The notes below the pieces were generated by a model, which was given only the letters and a program-made list of their open reading frames with translations, had not been told where the DNA came from and did not search any database. Of a stretch of DNA of 64,000 nucleotides, positions 8,956-19,839 are shown piece by piece. A program made the translations under genes and the position numbers. The DNA comes from Aromatoleum toluvorans (GTDB lineage Bacteria; Pseudomonadota; Gammaproteobacteria; Burkholderiales; Rhodocyclaceae), in the NCBI RefSeq assembly GCF_012910905.1, contig NZ_WTVN01000024.1, positions 16,507 to 80,506 of the forward strand. Direction: 5' to 3'. Position 1 is the first letter of the stretch, and every line of letters starts with the position of its first letter.

Positions 8956-9702
8956 ATGGGTATTCGGAACAGGGTCGCGCTGATCACCGGATCGGCAAGC
9001 GGCATGGGCAAGCAGACGGCGCTGCGCTTTGCGGAGCAGGGCGCCGCGGTCGTCATCAACGACATCGACGCGGAGAAGGTGCGTTCGACGGTCGAGGAGT
9101 TCACGCGGATGGGCCATCGCGTGCTCGGCGCGGTCGCCGACATCAGCAACAAGGCGGCGGTCGACGGCATGGTGCAGCAGACGGTCGACGCCTTCGGGCG
9201 CATCGACATCCTTGTCAATAACGCAGGCATGGAGCGGGCGGGCGCACTGCGCAAGCTCAGCGAGGCGGACTGGGACGTCACGATCAACGTCAATCTGAAG
9301 GGCACCTTCCTGTGCTCGCAGGCCGTCCATGGGCACATGGTCGAGAACGGCCACGGACGCATCGTCAATATCGCCTCCCGCGCCTGGCTCGGTGGCGCCG
9401 GCCAGGCCCCGTATTCGTCCGCGAAGGCGGGCGTCGTGGGGCTGACGCGGTCGCTGGCGATCGAGCTGGGACGCTCCGGAATCACCGTCAATTGCGTGGC
9501 GCCGGGCCTCATCCACACACCGATGTGGGACGAGCTGCCCGAGAAGAACCAGCAGTTCCTGCTCTCGCGCCAGCCGACCGGCAAGCTCGGCGATCCCGAC
9601 GACATCGCGAACACCCTGCTGTTCCTCGCCGACGACGAAACCGGCTTCGTTACGGGACAGGTGCTGTACGTGTGCGGCGGGCGGAGCCTGTTCGCGGGTT
9701 GA
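8956..9702 (+). CDS. bbsD: 2-(alpha-hydroxybenzyl)succinyl-CoA dehydrogenase, catalytic subunit BbsD
   Basis: A 248-residue classical SDR with an intact TGSASGMG nucleotide-binding motif, NNAG strand, and the catalytic set Ser141, Tyr153 and Lys157. It oxidises the hydroxyl of 2-(alpha-hydroxybenzyl)succinyl-CoA to the ketone benzoylsuccinyl-CoA with NAD+. It pairs with the degenerate SDR BbsC encoded just upstream (14-base gap, AGGGAGG ribosome site). Operon position and the active/inactive pairing make the assignment firm. Confidence 0.9.
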   Translation: MGIRNRVALITGSASGMGKQTALRFAEQGAAVVINDIDAEKVRSTVEEFTRMGHRVLGAVADISNKAAVDGMVQQTVDAFGRIDILVNNAGMERAGALRKLSEADWDVTINVNLKGTFLCSQAVHGHMVENGHGRIVNIASRAWLGGAGQAPYSSAKAGVVGLTRSLAIELGRSGITVNCVAPGLIHTPMWDELPEKNQQFLLSRQPTGKLGDPDDIANTLLFLADDETGFVTGQVLYVCGGRSLFAG

Positions 9703-9734
9703 GCGAGGGACGCGGGCGGCTGGAGGAATGTGAG

Positions 9735-12180
<2,446 letters not shown>

Positions 12181-12260
12181 GCACTGTCGGCCAGTGATGT
12201 GGGCGGCCAATGACGCGAAACGCGCCGGGGCCGCAATTCCAGCCAGGAGGAGGACGAATC

Positions 12261-12545
12261 ATGTATGAGCAACAAGCGCGGCAAGCCGGGACTGCCAGAT
12301 ACGTGCCCGCCGGATCTTCGGTGTACGAGTGCCCCGAGTGCGGCATGTCCGTAGCCGTCGGCGAATACCACCCCTATGCCGCCTGCCTGATGGTGGCCGG
12401 CTGCCACGACGGCGCAACGATTCGCGAGGCACTGATGGCCGTGTTCGAGGACGGGGTGCGGGTGGCCGCGGAGAAATGCCGTAGCAATGGTGGCGCAACG
12501 ATCGCGGACAAGATCGAGTTGTTGATGCGCTCGGACGCCGACTGA
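12261..12545 (+). CDS. Small Cys-rich (zinc-ribbon-like) protein of the bbs operon
   Basis: A 94-residue protein with a strong ribosome site (AGGAGGAGGA) before the ATG at 12261. Cys24 and Cys27 (CPEC) with Cys42 and Cys48 plus nearby His37 and His49 suggest a bound zinc; the C-terminal half looks helical. It sits between bbsF and bbsG, so it is cotranscribed with the pathway enzymes. I do not recognise its function. Small proteins do occur in some bbs operons, but I cannot assign a letter safely. A role as a metal-binding accessory to the CoA-transferase or dehydrogenase is possible but unsupported. Confidence 0.75.
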   Translation: MYEQQARQAGTARYVPAGSSVYECPECGMSVAVGEYHPYAACLMVAGCHDGATIREALMAVFEDGVRVAAEKCRSNGGATIADKIELLMRSDAD

Positions 12546-12596
12546 AGGCGGGTATCGGCGGCCGGGATCCGATAAATACAGGACGAGAGACGAGAC

Positions 12597-13817
12597 ATGG
12601 ATTTTTCCCTATCCGAAGAACAGACGATGCTCAAGGACGTGGCCAGGCGCTTCACCACCAACGAGCTGATGCCCCTTGAGAAGGTCCTGCTGGAGCGGGA
12701 GATGCGGATGTGGACCGACGGGTACACGCTGCTGCCGAAGGCCGATCACGAGCGTCTGATGAACATCACCCGGGACATGGGCTTCTGGGGCATCGAGGTC
12801 GACGAGAAGTTCGGCGGCCAGGGTCTGGGCATGTTCGCCAAGACCCTGGTCGTCGAGGAAATGTCGAAGTCGCTCGTCGGTTTCTCGCATCACGGCTTCA
12901 CGCTGCCGCCCGATGCCCCGAACCTCTACTACCTCAACGAATGCGGCACCGCCGCGCAGCGCGAGAAGCTTCTCGGCCCCTACTGCCGGGGCGAGATCGA
13001 TTCGGCGATGATGGCCACCGAACCGGGCGCGGGCTCCGACATCAGCGGCCTCACGACGACCGCCGTGCGTCAGGACGGCAAGTGGGTGATCAACGGGTCG
13101 AAGATCTTCATCAGCAAATGCGACAAGGACAACCTGTTCTTCATCTGCATTGCCGTGACGGACAAGGAGGCGCCGACCAAGCGGCGCTTCACCGCCTTCA
13201 TCCTCGACAAGGACACGCCGGGACTGCGCATCGGCGCCGAGATTCCGGTCATCGGCGCGATGCCGTCCTGGACCGTCTATCTCGACAACGTGCGCGTCGG
13301 TGATGAAGCGGTGCTGGGCGAGGTCGGCGACGCCTTCATCCCGCTGCAGAACCGCTTCGGGGTGCGGCGCATCGAGCTCGCGGCGCATTGCACCGGCATG
13401 GCCGAACGGCTGATCCAGATGATGATCGACCAGGCGAACCTGCGTAAGACCTTCGGCGAGCCGCTCGCGGAACGCCAGACGGTGCAGAACTGGATCGCCG
13501 ACTCGACCATGGAACTGGAGCAGGTCCGCCTGCAGCTCTACTACACCGCATGGAAGTCCGATCAGGGACACAAGGACCTGCGCATCGAAGCGTCCTCGCT
13601 GAAGATCGCCGCGACCGAAATGCTCACGCGTGTCGCCGACCGCGCGATCCAGCTGCACGGCGGGCTCGGCCTGTCGCGCGAACTGGGCGTCGAATACGTG
13701 GCGCGCATGGTGCGCATCTGGCGGATCGTCGAGGGCGCCTCCGAAATCCATCGCATGTCGATCGCGAAGAAGCTGCTGAGCGACGGCACGACCTACAGCC
13801 CCTTCATGGCGGCGTGA
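12597..13817 (+). CDS. bbsG: (R)-Benzylsuccinyl-CoA dehydrogenase BbsG
   Basis: A 406-residue acyl-CoA dehydrogenase with the usual order: N-terminal helical domain (1-120), FAD-binding middle beta domain (about 125-235, with ATEPGAGSD) and C-terminal helical domain. The catalytic base is expected at Glu379 in RIVEGASEIHR, which corresponds to the Glu of the MCAD-type YEG motif. It oxidises benzylsuccinyl-CoA to (E)-benzylidenesuccinyl-CoA (phenylitaconyl-CoA), passing electrons to ETF. No etf genes lie in the window, so the acceptor must be encoded elsewhere. Confidence 0.92.
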   Translation: MDFSLSEEQTMLKDVARRFTTNELMPLEKVLLEREMRMWTDGYTLLPKADHERLMNITRDMGFWGIEVDEKFGGQGLGMFAKTLVVEEMSKSLVGFSHHGFTLPPDAPNLYYLNECGTAAQREKLLGPYCRGEIDSAMMATEPGAGSDISGLTTTAVRQDGKWVINGSKIFISKCDKDNLFFICIAVTDKEAPTKRRFTAFILDKDTPGLRIGAEIPVIGAMPSWTVYLDNVRVGDEAVLGEVGDAFIPLQNRFGVRRIELAAHCTGMAERLIQMMIDQANLRKTFGEPLAERQTVQNWIADSTMELEQVRLQLYYTAWKSDQGHKDLRIEASSLKIAATEMLTRVADRAIQLHGGLGLSRELGVEYVARMVRIWRIVEGASEIHRMSIAKKLLSDGTTYSPFMAA

Positions 13818-13853
13818 GCCGTCACAGAACACAAGAACGAAAGGAGAACAGCA

Positions 13854-14624
13854 ATGCCGGTAACGCTGGAAGTAAAGAATCACGTCGCCTACGTCACCTT
13901 GAACCGCCCCGAGGCGATGAACTCGCTGGACCCGGAGTCGATCGCCGATCTGGCCGAAATCTGGGCGCGCGTGCGCACCGACCCGGACATCCGCGTTGCC
14001 GTGCTGACCGGCGCGGGCGAGAAGTCGTTCTGCACCGGCACCGACATGAAGAAGGCGCCGCCGCCGACCGAGTGCATGGCAGCGACCTACCTGCGCGAAG
14101 GTCAGCCCCTGCTGCCGCACATGAAGATGTGGAAGCCGATCATCGCCGCGATCAATGGCTACGCTGTCGGCGGCGGGCTCGAGATCGCGCTCGCGTGCGA
14201 CATGCGCATCGCGTCGTCAAACGCGAAGTTCGGGCTTACCGAAGTGAAGGTAGCGAGCCTCGCCGGGCTGAACGGTACGCAGGCGCTGCCGCGCGCGGTG
14301 CCGCAGGCAGTTGCGATGAAGATGCTGCTTACCGGCGAGATGATCTCGGCCGAAGAGGCGCTGCGTTACGGGCTCGTCAGCGACGTCGTCGAACCGTCGG
14401 CCCTCGCGGACCTCGCGCGCACGTACGCGGAGAAGATCGCCAGTGCCGCGCCCCTGAGCGTGCAGGCGACCAAGCAGGCCGCGGTGCTCGGCAAGGACAT
14501 GCCGCTCGAGCACGGCATCCTGTATTCGCACCTGCTGTGGGGCGTGCTGCGCGATACCGAGGACCGCAAGGAAGGCTTCAAGGCCTTCGGCGAACGGCGC
14601 ACGCCGGAATTCCGCGGCGCGTGA
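13854..14624 (+). CDS. bbsH: Phenylitaconyl-CoA hydratase BbsH
   Basis: A 256-residue crotonase-family protein. Both catalytic glutamates of enoyl-CoA hydratases are present: Glu110 in GGGLEIALACD and Glu130 in FGLTEVK. It adds water to benzylidenesuccinyl-CoA to give 2-(alpha-hydroxybenzyl)succinyl-CoA, the substrate of BbsCD. A clear AAAGGAG ribosome site precedes the ATG. It follows bbsG by 36 bases in the same operon. Confidence 0.9.
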   Translation: MPVTLEVKNHVAYVTLNRPEAMNSLDPESIADLAEIWARVRTDPDIRVAVLTGAGEKSFCTGTDMKKAPPPTECMAATYLREGQPLLPHMKMWKPIIAAINGYAVGGGLEIALACDMRIASSNAKFGLTEVKVASLAGLNGTQALPRAVPQAVAMKMLLTGEMISAEEALRYGLVSDVVEPSALADLARTYAEKIASAAPLSVQATKQAAVLGKDMPLEHGILYSHLLWGVLRDTEDRKEGFKAFGERRTPEFRGA

Positions 14625-14689
14625 CCGGCGGCACGACCTGAAGGGCGGGGCGGCCCGACGAAGGCCGCTCCGCATGCGGGAGACACATC

Positions 14690-15328
14690 ATGCGTCTGAC
14701 CAGCAGTTTCGACGACAACCGGCGCCTGCCGGACAACATCGCCTTCGCGATGGCCGATCCTGAACGGCGGTTTCGCTTCGGCGCCAACCGCAATCCCGGC
14801 CTGACGTGGAGCGATCCGCCGGCCGGTACGCGATCCTTCGTGCTCACGTGCCACGATCCCGACGCGCCGAGCCGTTTCGAGCACATCAATCGCGAGGACT
14901 TCGTGATTCCCGAGGCGATGCCGCGGATCGATTTCTTCCACTGGGTGCTCGTCGATCTGCGCCCCGCGTGCCGCGGGTTTGCCGAGGGCGAATTCTCGAG
15001 CGGCGTCATGCCGCGCGGTAAACCCGGCCCAGCGACGCGGTTCGGCGCGCGGCACGGACTCAACGACTTCACGCGCGGTTTCGCCGGCGACGCGCACATG
15101 GCGGGCGACTACTTTGGCTACGACGGTCCGTGCCCGCCGTGGAACGACGAGCGCGTGCACCGTTACGTGTTCACGCTGTACGCCGTGGATCTGGAGCGCT
15201 GCCCGGTCGAAGGGCGATTCACCGGCCCTGATGTGCTACGGGCCATCCAGGGGCATGTCCTCGGCGAGGCCTCATTGACGGGGCGGTATGCGCTTAATCC
15301 CTGCGCAGCGCTGACTGAGGTGGCGTGA
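14690..15328 (+). CDS. PEBP / YbhB-YbcL family protein at the end of the bbs operon
   Basis: A 212-residue protein with the two signatures of phosphatidylethanolamine-binding proteins: the CHDPDAPSR stretch near residue 62 and the GPCPPWN..HRY stretch near residue 147, which together form the anion-binding pocket. It has no signal peptide, so it is probably cytoplasmic. It lies 65 bases after bbsH on the same strand with no terminator between, so it is probably the last bbs gene. Bacterial members have no agreed biochemical role. Binding of a dicarboxylic or CoA-ester intermediate would suit the pocket but is speculation. Confidence 0.75.
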   Translation: MRLTSSFDDNRRLPDNIAFAMADPERRFRFGANRNPGLTWSDPPAGTRSFVLTCHDPDAPSRFEHINREDFVIPEAMPRIDFFHWVLVDLRPACRGFAEGEFSSGVMPRGKPGPATRFGARHGLNDFTRGFAGDAHMAGDYFGYDGPCPPWNDERVHRYVFTLYAVDLERCPVEGRFTGPDVLRAIQGHVLGEASLTGRYALNPCAALTEVA

Positions 15329-15333
15329 ATCAA

Positions 15334-15390
15334 TAACTGCGACTGTGTGGCTCCACGTTTTTCTTGCGCAGTTAAACGCGGAGTTATACA
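15334..15390 (+). promoter_or_regulatory. Inverted repeat and -10 box upstream of the rrf2 gene
   Basis: TAACTGCG (15334-15341) and CGCAGTTA (15367-15374) form an 8-bp inverted repeat with a 25-base spacer. A good -10 hexamer, TATACA, lies at 15385-15390, only 9 bases before the ATG of the Rrf2 gene, and no ribosome site is visible. The repeat could be the end of the bbs transcript or an operator for the regulator itself. The transcript is predicted to be leaderless or nearly so. Confidence 0.45.
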
Positions 15391-15399
15391 GTCCTGGTT

Positions 15400-15942
15400 A
15401 TGGCACACATCACAACCAGCGTTGAATACGCGATCCATTGTCTCTTGTGGCTCGCCGGCTCCGACGGCAGAGCCCTGAGCAGCCGGGACCTCGCGGACCT
15501 GCAGGGGATCTCCTCCAGTTTCCTGGCAAAGATCCTGCCGAAGCTGGAAAAGGCGGGCATCGTCGTCGCGAACGAAGGCGTTCGTGGCGGGTACCGCCTT
15601 TCACGACCGCCCGAGCAGATCAGTTTTCTTCAGATCGTCGATGCCATCGAAGGCGAAAAGCCGCTGTTCGATTGCCAGGAAATCCGGGATCGCTGCGCAG
15701 TCTTCGATGACGAGGCTCCCCAGTGGGCCGTCTCTGGCGTCTGCGCGATCCACGCCGTCATGCTGAAGGCCGAACAGGCGATGCGGGCAGAGCTGGCCGC
15801 GAATACCCTGGCCGATGTCGCCACCTCCTTCGAGCGCAAGGCGCCCGCCGAATTCATCGTCAAGGTCCACGACTGGGTCAGCGACCGTATCGAGAGCCGC
15901 AAACCGGGACGTCCCCCCAAGGCCTCCAAGCCGCCTTCCTGA
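15400..15942 (+). CDS. Rrf2-family transcriptional regulator
   Basis: A 180-residue regulator with an N-terminal winged helix-turn-helix starting ITTSVEYAIHCLLWLA and the wing motif EGVRGGYRLSRP. Cys92, Cys99 and Cys115 lie in the loop region where IscR, NsrR and related proteins bind an iron-sulfur cluster, so it may sense redox state or nitric oxide. The C-terminus ends in a basic tail containing GRPPK, resembling an AT-hook. It lies between the bbs operon and an NDH-2-like flavoprotein on the same strand. Rrf2 genes next to such flavoproteins are common and the flavoprotein may be its target. No ribosome site is visible before the ATG. Confidence 0.83.
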   Translation: MAHITTSVEYAIHCLLWLAGSDGRALSSRDLADLQGISSSFLAKILPKLEKAGIVVANEGVRGGYRLSRPPEQISFLQIVDAIEGEKPLFDCQEIRDRCAVFDDEAPQWAVSGVCAIHAVMLKAEQAMRAELAANTLADVATSFERKAPAEFIVKVHDWVSDRIESRKPGRPPKASKPPS

Positions 15943-16078
15943 CACGACCCAGGCGGGGCTCCCCCAACAACACCGTTCAGATCTGAGTCACGGTCCTTCG
16001 CCGGACGGGCCGTGAGCGTGCTGTCGCGCCTACGCGGCAGGGATTCCTTCGTCCGGAATTCTGAAAAGGAAAACAGCA

Positions 16079-17287
16079 ATGCGAAAACACATCCTTATCG
16101 CCGGCTCGGGCTTCGCCGGCACCTGGGCCGCGATCTCGGCTGCTCGCGCGGTCGCGCTGGCGGGGAAGGAAGTGGAGGTCGCCATCACCGTCGTTTCACC
16201 TTCCGCGAACCTCGTGATCCGCCCCCGTCTCTATGAGGCGGCGATCGAGGACATGAACCCGGACATCAAGCCTTTGCTCGACGCGGTCGGCGTGCAGCAC
16301 GTGGCGGGCACCGTGACCGAAATCAGGTCTGACGCGCACCAGGTCACCGTTGCCGGGGCCGATGGCCACGCGGTGCCGATGCACTACGACAAGTTCGTGC
16401 TTGCCGCGGGCAGCCAGCTGTTCACACCGCCCATTCCGGGCCTCCACGAACATTCGTTCAACGTGGACCAACTGGAAAATGCGCGGAAACTCGAAGCCCA
16501 CATCAAATCGCTGCCGACCCGTTCGCCGACCAAGGCGCGCAACACCGTGGTGATCGCAGGAAGCGGGTTGACCGGCATCGAGACTGCGGCGGACATGGGG
16601 GGGCGATTGAAGGCAGTGCTGGGTGACGATGCGGGAATCCGGGTCATTCTGGTCGAGCAGGCATCGACTATCGCCCCGCACCTGAGCGCCGCCGCCCGCG
16701 CCGTGGTCGAGGAGGCGCTTGGCGAGTGCGGCGTCGAGTTCAAGGTCGGTGCCGCCGTCGCGTCGATCGACGCGCAGGGCATCGAGCTGTCGTCGGGGGA
16801 GCGTGTCGAGAGCGACACCATTGTCTGGACTGCCGGTGCAAGGGCGCATGCCCTGGCCGCTCAGATACCCGGAGAACATGATCGACTCGGCCGGCTGGTC
16901 GCCGACGCCTGCTTGCATGCCCACGGTACGGCCGATATTTTCGTGACCGGCGATGTCGCCCGCGCGGCCTCGGACGATCTCGGCCACTTCGCCCTGATGT
17001 CCTGCCAGCACGCGATGAGTCTCGGCCGCGTCGCCGGTCATAACGCGGCCGCGGAACTGGTCGGTCTGCCGCTGCACGCCTATAGCCAGCCGAAGTATGT
17101 GACGTGCCTGGACCTGGGCCCTTGGGGTGCACTCTACACCGAGGGTTGGGACCAGCAAGTCTCCCTGGTGCGGGACGATGCCAAGTCACTCAAGCGCGAA
17201 ATCACGACGAAATGGATTTATCCGCCGGCTCCGGATCGCGAGGCGGCTTTTGCGGTCGCCAATCCCGATTTCGTCATCGTCCCGTGA
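16079..17287 (+). CDS. NAD(P)/FAD-dependent oxidoreductase (NDH-2-like)
   Basis: A 402-residue two-dinucleotide-binding-domain flavoprotein. GSGFAG at residues 9-14 binds FAD, GSGLTG near residue 161 binds NAD(P)H, and the second FAD-contact motif IFVTGD lies near residue 287. The layout matches type II NADH dehydrogenases and sulfide:quinone reductase-like proteins, but it lacks the paired active-site Cys of sulfide:quinone reductases. It is preceded by an Rrf2 regulator and a 136-base gap, and ends at a hairpin shared with the converging bss unit. Quinone reduction by NADH is the most likely reaction. No membrane anchor is evident. Confidence 0.8.
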   Translation: MRKHILIAGSGFAGTWAAISAARAVALAGKEVEVAITVVSPSANLVIRPRLYEAAIEDMNPDIKPLLDAVGVQHVAGTVTEIRSDAHQVTVAGADGHAVPMHYDKFVLAAGSQLFTPPIPGLHEHSFNVDQLENARKLEAHIKSLPTRSPTKARNTVVIAGSGLTGIETAADMGGRLKAVLGDDAGIRVILVEQASTIAPHLSAAARAVVEEALGECGVEFKVGAAVASIDAQGIELSSGERVESDTIVWTAGARAHALAAQIPGEHDRLGRLVADACLHAHGTADIFVTGDVARAASDDLGHFALMSCQHAMSLGRVAGHNAAAELVGLPLHAYSQPKYVTCLDLGPWGALYTEGWDQQVSLVRDDAKSLKREITTKWIYPPAPDREAAFAVANPDFVIVP

Positions 17288-17309
17288 GCGCTCTCCGAAT
17301 CTTCCGATG

Positions 17310-17332
17310 CTGGGCGCGGTTATCGCGCCCAG
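17310..17332. terminator. Hairpin between converging units (flavoprotein / amidohydrolase)
   Basis: A perfect 9-bp stem, CTGGGCGCG / CGCGCCCAG, with a 5-base loop sits at the meeting point of the plus- and minus-strand units. It has no U-tract on either side, so its terminator strength is uncertain. Its right arm overlaps the last codons of the amidohydrolase gene. Confidence 0.55.
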
Positions 17333-18876
17333 ACGATCTTCCCGCCGATCAGCGTCATGACGATCTGCGCACGCGAGAGATCGTCGGGCGTCGCCCACTC
17401 TCCCGCGCCTTCGACAAGGACGAGGTCGGCACGCCGGCCCGCTTCGATCGTTCCCGTCGCATCCTCCTCCCCGGCCGCATACGCTCCGCCCCAGGTATAG
17501 AGGCGCAGCGCGTCGGCGAGGGGGATTGATTCCTCCGGCGCAACGCAGTACCCCGCAGCGTCACGTCGTGTGACGGCCGCTTTCAGGCCTTCGAGCGGCG
17601 CGCAGGGGACGAGCGGCGCGTCGGAGCCGAACGCGAGCGGGATGCCGTGATGCAGGAACGAACGGAATGGAAACAGCGGGGGCCGTGCCGGGTCCGGTGC
17701 GCGCGCGTGCAGCGCGGGCGCGGCCAGCGGCAGTAGTGCGGGCTGCGCGACGACGACCGCACCGCTCGCGGCGACGCGGTCCATCCATTCGGGCGGGCAG
17801 GCGGGACAGTGTTCGAAGCGCGGGCGCAGGCGGGGCGCGAGGCCGGCGGCGTCGAGCCACGCGAGCGTGTTCAGCGAGCGGTCGAGCAGCGTGGGGTCCG
17901 GCACGTGGAAGGCGAGCTGGAAGCCGGCGCCGTGGGCGGCCAGCGCGACCGCGTCGAGCAGGTCTTGCGGCGGGTTCGCGTCGCCCGTGCTTTCGTCGAG
18001 CGCGATTTTCGCTGCGCCTAGGCGCAACTCGCCGGGCGGGCAGTCGGGATGGACGCTGCCAGTACGCATCCCCGACGCGGCGAATTCGGCCACGCTGTCG
18101 GCGCCCGCGCACAGCGATACGCGCGGGCTGACGAGGCCGCGGCGTTTGTAATCGGCCATCGCGTGCCAGTGTGCGGGCGTGTTCGACCAGCTCGTGTCCT
18201 GCAAGGACGTGATGCCGGATTCGAGGAAGATGCGGTCGGCCGTGCGCAGGCCCGCTTCGATCTCATCGGAGGCAAGGGGTGGGATTGCGGCGGCCACCTG
18301 CGCATGGTTGCCCGAGACGATGCCGTTGAGGCGGCCGGTTGTTGGATCGCGGTGTACGCTCCCCGCATCGGAGGACTCCGCCGTTTCGTCGATGCCGCAC
18401 AGCGCCAGTGCCCGGCTGTTGAGCACGCAGTGCTGCCCGGCGTGCTCCACCACGATCACCGGCTGCCCCGGGGCGGCGAGGTCGAGTTCCCAGCGCGTCG
18501 GAAGCCGTTGCTCGGCGAGGCGGGCCGGGTCGCAATTGGCCGCCCGCAGCCAGTGCCCGTAACCCGTCGTGGCCGCACGGGATCGTAGTGCGTCGATGAG
18601 GCCGGCGATGTCGCGCAGCGGCGAGCAATCGATGTAGCGCGTCGTCATCGCAAAGGCGACCGGATGGCAGTGCGCGTCGTTGAATCCGGGAATGACGGTC
18701 GCGCCCCGGCAGTCGACGAGTTTCGTGTGCGGCCCGGTGAGGGTGGGGCGCGCGGCGCGGTCGCCGACGTACAGGATGCGGCCGTCCCGGATCGCGATCA
18801 GGTCATCGCCGCGTCTCCCGGCCATCCACTCCGGCGTGAAGGCGACAAGGTTGTCCAGGATCAGGTCGGCGTTCAT
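17320..18876 (-). CDS. Amidohydrolase family protein (YtcJ-like), last gene of the bss unit
   Basis: A 518-residue metal-dependent amidohydrolase of the amidohydrolase-3 group. The metal-binding HxH is in GFNDAHCHPVAF near residue 66, and the C-terminal SDAPLVP segment near residue 408 carries the conserved Asp. It begins with a small beta domain (about 1-55), as usual in the superfamily. The start overlaps the preceding SDR gene by four bases (ATGA), so it is translationally coupled to the bss unit. Substrates of this group vary widely (amides, formamides) and none can be assigned. A link to toluene metabolism is suggested only by position. Confidence 0.78.
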   Translation of the reverse strand: MNADLILDNLVAFTPEWMAGRRGDDLIAIRDGRILYVGDRAARPTLTGPHTKLVDCRGATVIPGFNDAHCHPVAFAMTTRYIDCSPLRDIAGLIDALRSRAATTGYGHWLRAANCDPARLAEQRLPTRWELDLAAPGQPVIVVEHAGQHCVLNSRALALCGIDETAESSDAGSVHRDPTTGRLNGIVSGNHAQVAAAIPPLASDEIEAGLRTADRIFLESGITSLQDTSWSNTPAHWHAMADYKRRGLVSPRVSLCAGADSVAEFAASGMRTGSVHPDCPPGELRLGAAKIALDESTGDANPPQDLLDAVALAAHGAGFQLAFHVPDPTLLDRSLNTLAWLDAAGLAPRLRPRFEHCPACPPEWMDRVAASGAVVVAQPALLPLAAPALHARAPDPARPPLFPFRSFLHHGIPLAFGSDAPLVPCAPLEGLKAAVTRRDAAGYCVAPEESIPLADALRLYTWGGAYAAGEEDATGTIEAGRRADLVLVEGAGEWATPDDLSRAQIVMTLIGGKIVWAR

Positions 18877-19817
18877 TGCACGCCGGCTGCGGCCGCCTCG
18901 CGCCGTTTTACCGTCAAGTAGTACTTGAGGGCTTCGCGCAGCCCGGTGCGGAACGGGGTGTGCTCGAAGTCGAACAGGCGGTCGATCTTTGCGCCGTCAT
19001 AGACCAGATCCTCGTCGATGGGGAAGGGCAGCGTAAGGTTCCGGCGCGCGATCTCCGCGACAGGCAGGTGGAGCGTCTCGACCGCCTTGCCGGTGATTTC
19101 GCCCAGCACTTCGGCGATGCGGGCGTAGGACACCGGCTCGCCCGAGGCCAGATTGAAGGTTTCGCCGAACGCGCGCGGCTCGCCGATGCACTGCCAGATC
19201 AGATGCGCCATGTCGACGACCCAGACGAAGTTGAACACGGACGTATCCGGTTCGGGAACGACGATGGGCTCGCGGTTGCGCAGGCGGTCGAAGAAGTAGG
19301 TCTCGCGCGGCGCGTAATTGTAATAGCCGTAGACGATGGCCGGCCGTAGCACCGTCAGTGCGATGCCGAGCCGCTCGCAAGCACGGTGCGCGGCCTGCTC
19401 GGCGAGGCATTTTTGATAACCGTACTCGGCATATTCGCCCAGTTCCGGCTGCGGACCGTCGAGAGTCGGCGCGTTCTCGTCCAAGGGCAGGCGCCCCCCC
19501 TTGCGGTAGACGGTCGTGGTGCTGACCAGCAGATACTGCCGCACCGTTCCGCGCAGGTTGTCGAGCAGGGTCTCCACGTGCGCCGGCGTGTAGGCGCAGA
19601 AGTCGACGACCGCGGCCCATTCGCCAGCCGGAATCCCGTCGCGCACCTGTCCCGCCCGCTCGCGGTCGCCGACATGCTCGGTGACGCTGTCCATGCGCAA
19701 GGGCAGGTTGCCGCGGTTGAACACATGAATCTCCGCGCCCGGGAGCTTCAGCGCTTCCTCGACAAAGACGCGCCCGCAGAAATAGCTGCCCCCGATCACC
19801 AATACCCGTTTAGACAT
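18873..19817 (-). CDS. Extended SDR / NAD-dependent epimerase-dehydratase in the bss unit
   Basis: A 314-residue extended short-chain dehydrogenase. The Rossmann motif appears as GGSYFCG near residue 9, slightly altered from the usual GxxGxxG. The catalytic Ser is in VSTTTVY and the Tyr-x3-Lys is in YGYQK near residue 133. It most resembles nucleoside-sugar epimerase-like proteins, but no sugar genes are nearby. It is coupled to the amidohydrolase by an ATGA overlap and lies 22 bases after the DUF4037 gene. A long bss operon with several such uncharacterised genes is known in some toluene degraders; its role there is not established. Confidence 0.78.
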   Translation of the reverse strand: MSKRVLVIGGSYFCGRVFVEEALKLPGAEIHVFNRGNLPLRMDSVTEHVGDRERAGQVRDGIPAGEWAAVVDFCAYTPAHVETLLDNLRGTVRQYLLVSTTTVYRKGGRLPLDENAPTLDGPQPELGEYAEYGYQKCLAEQAAHRACERLGIALTVLRPAIVYGYYNYAPRETYFFDRLRNREPIVVPEPDTSVFNFVWVVDMAHLIWQCIGEPRAFGETFNLASGEPVSYARIAEVLGEITGKAVETLHLPVAEIARRNLTLPFPIDEDLVYDGAKIDRLFDFEHTPFRTGLREALKYYLTVKRREAAAAGVQ

Positions 19818-19839
19818 ATGGGACTCCCCCGGTGGTGCT

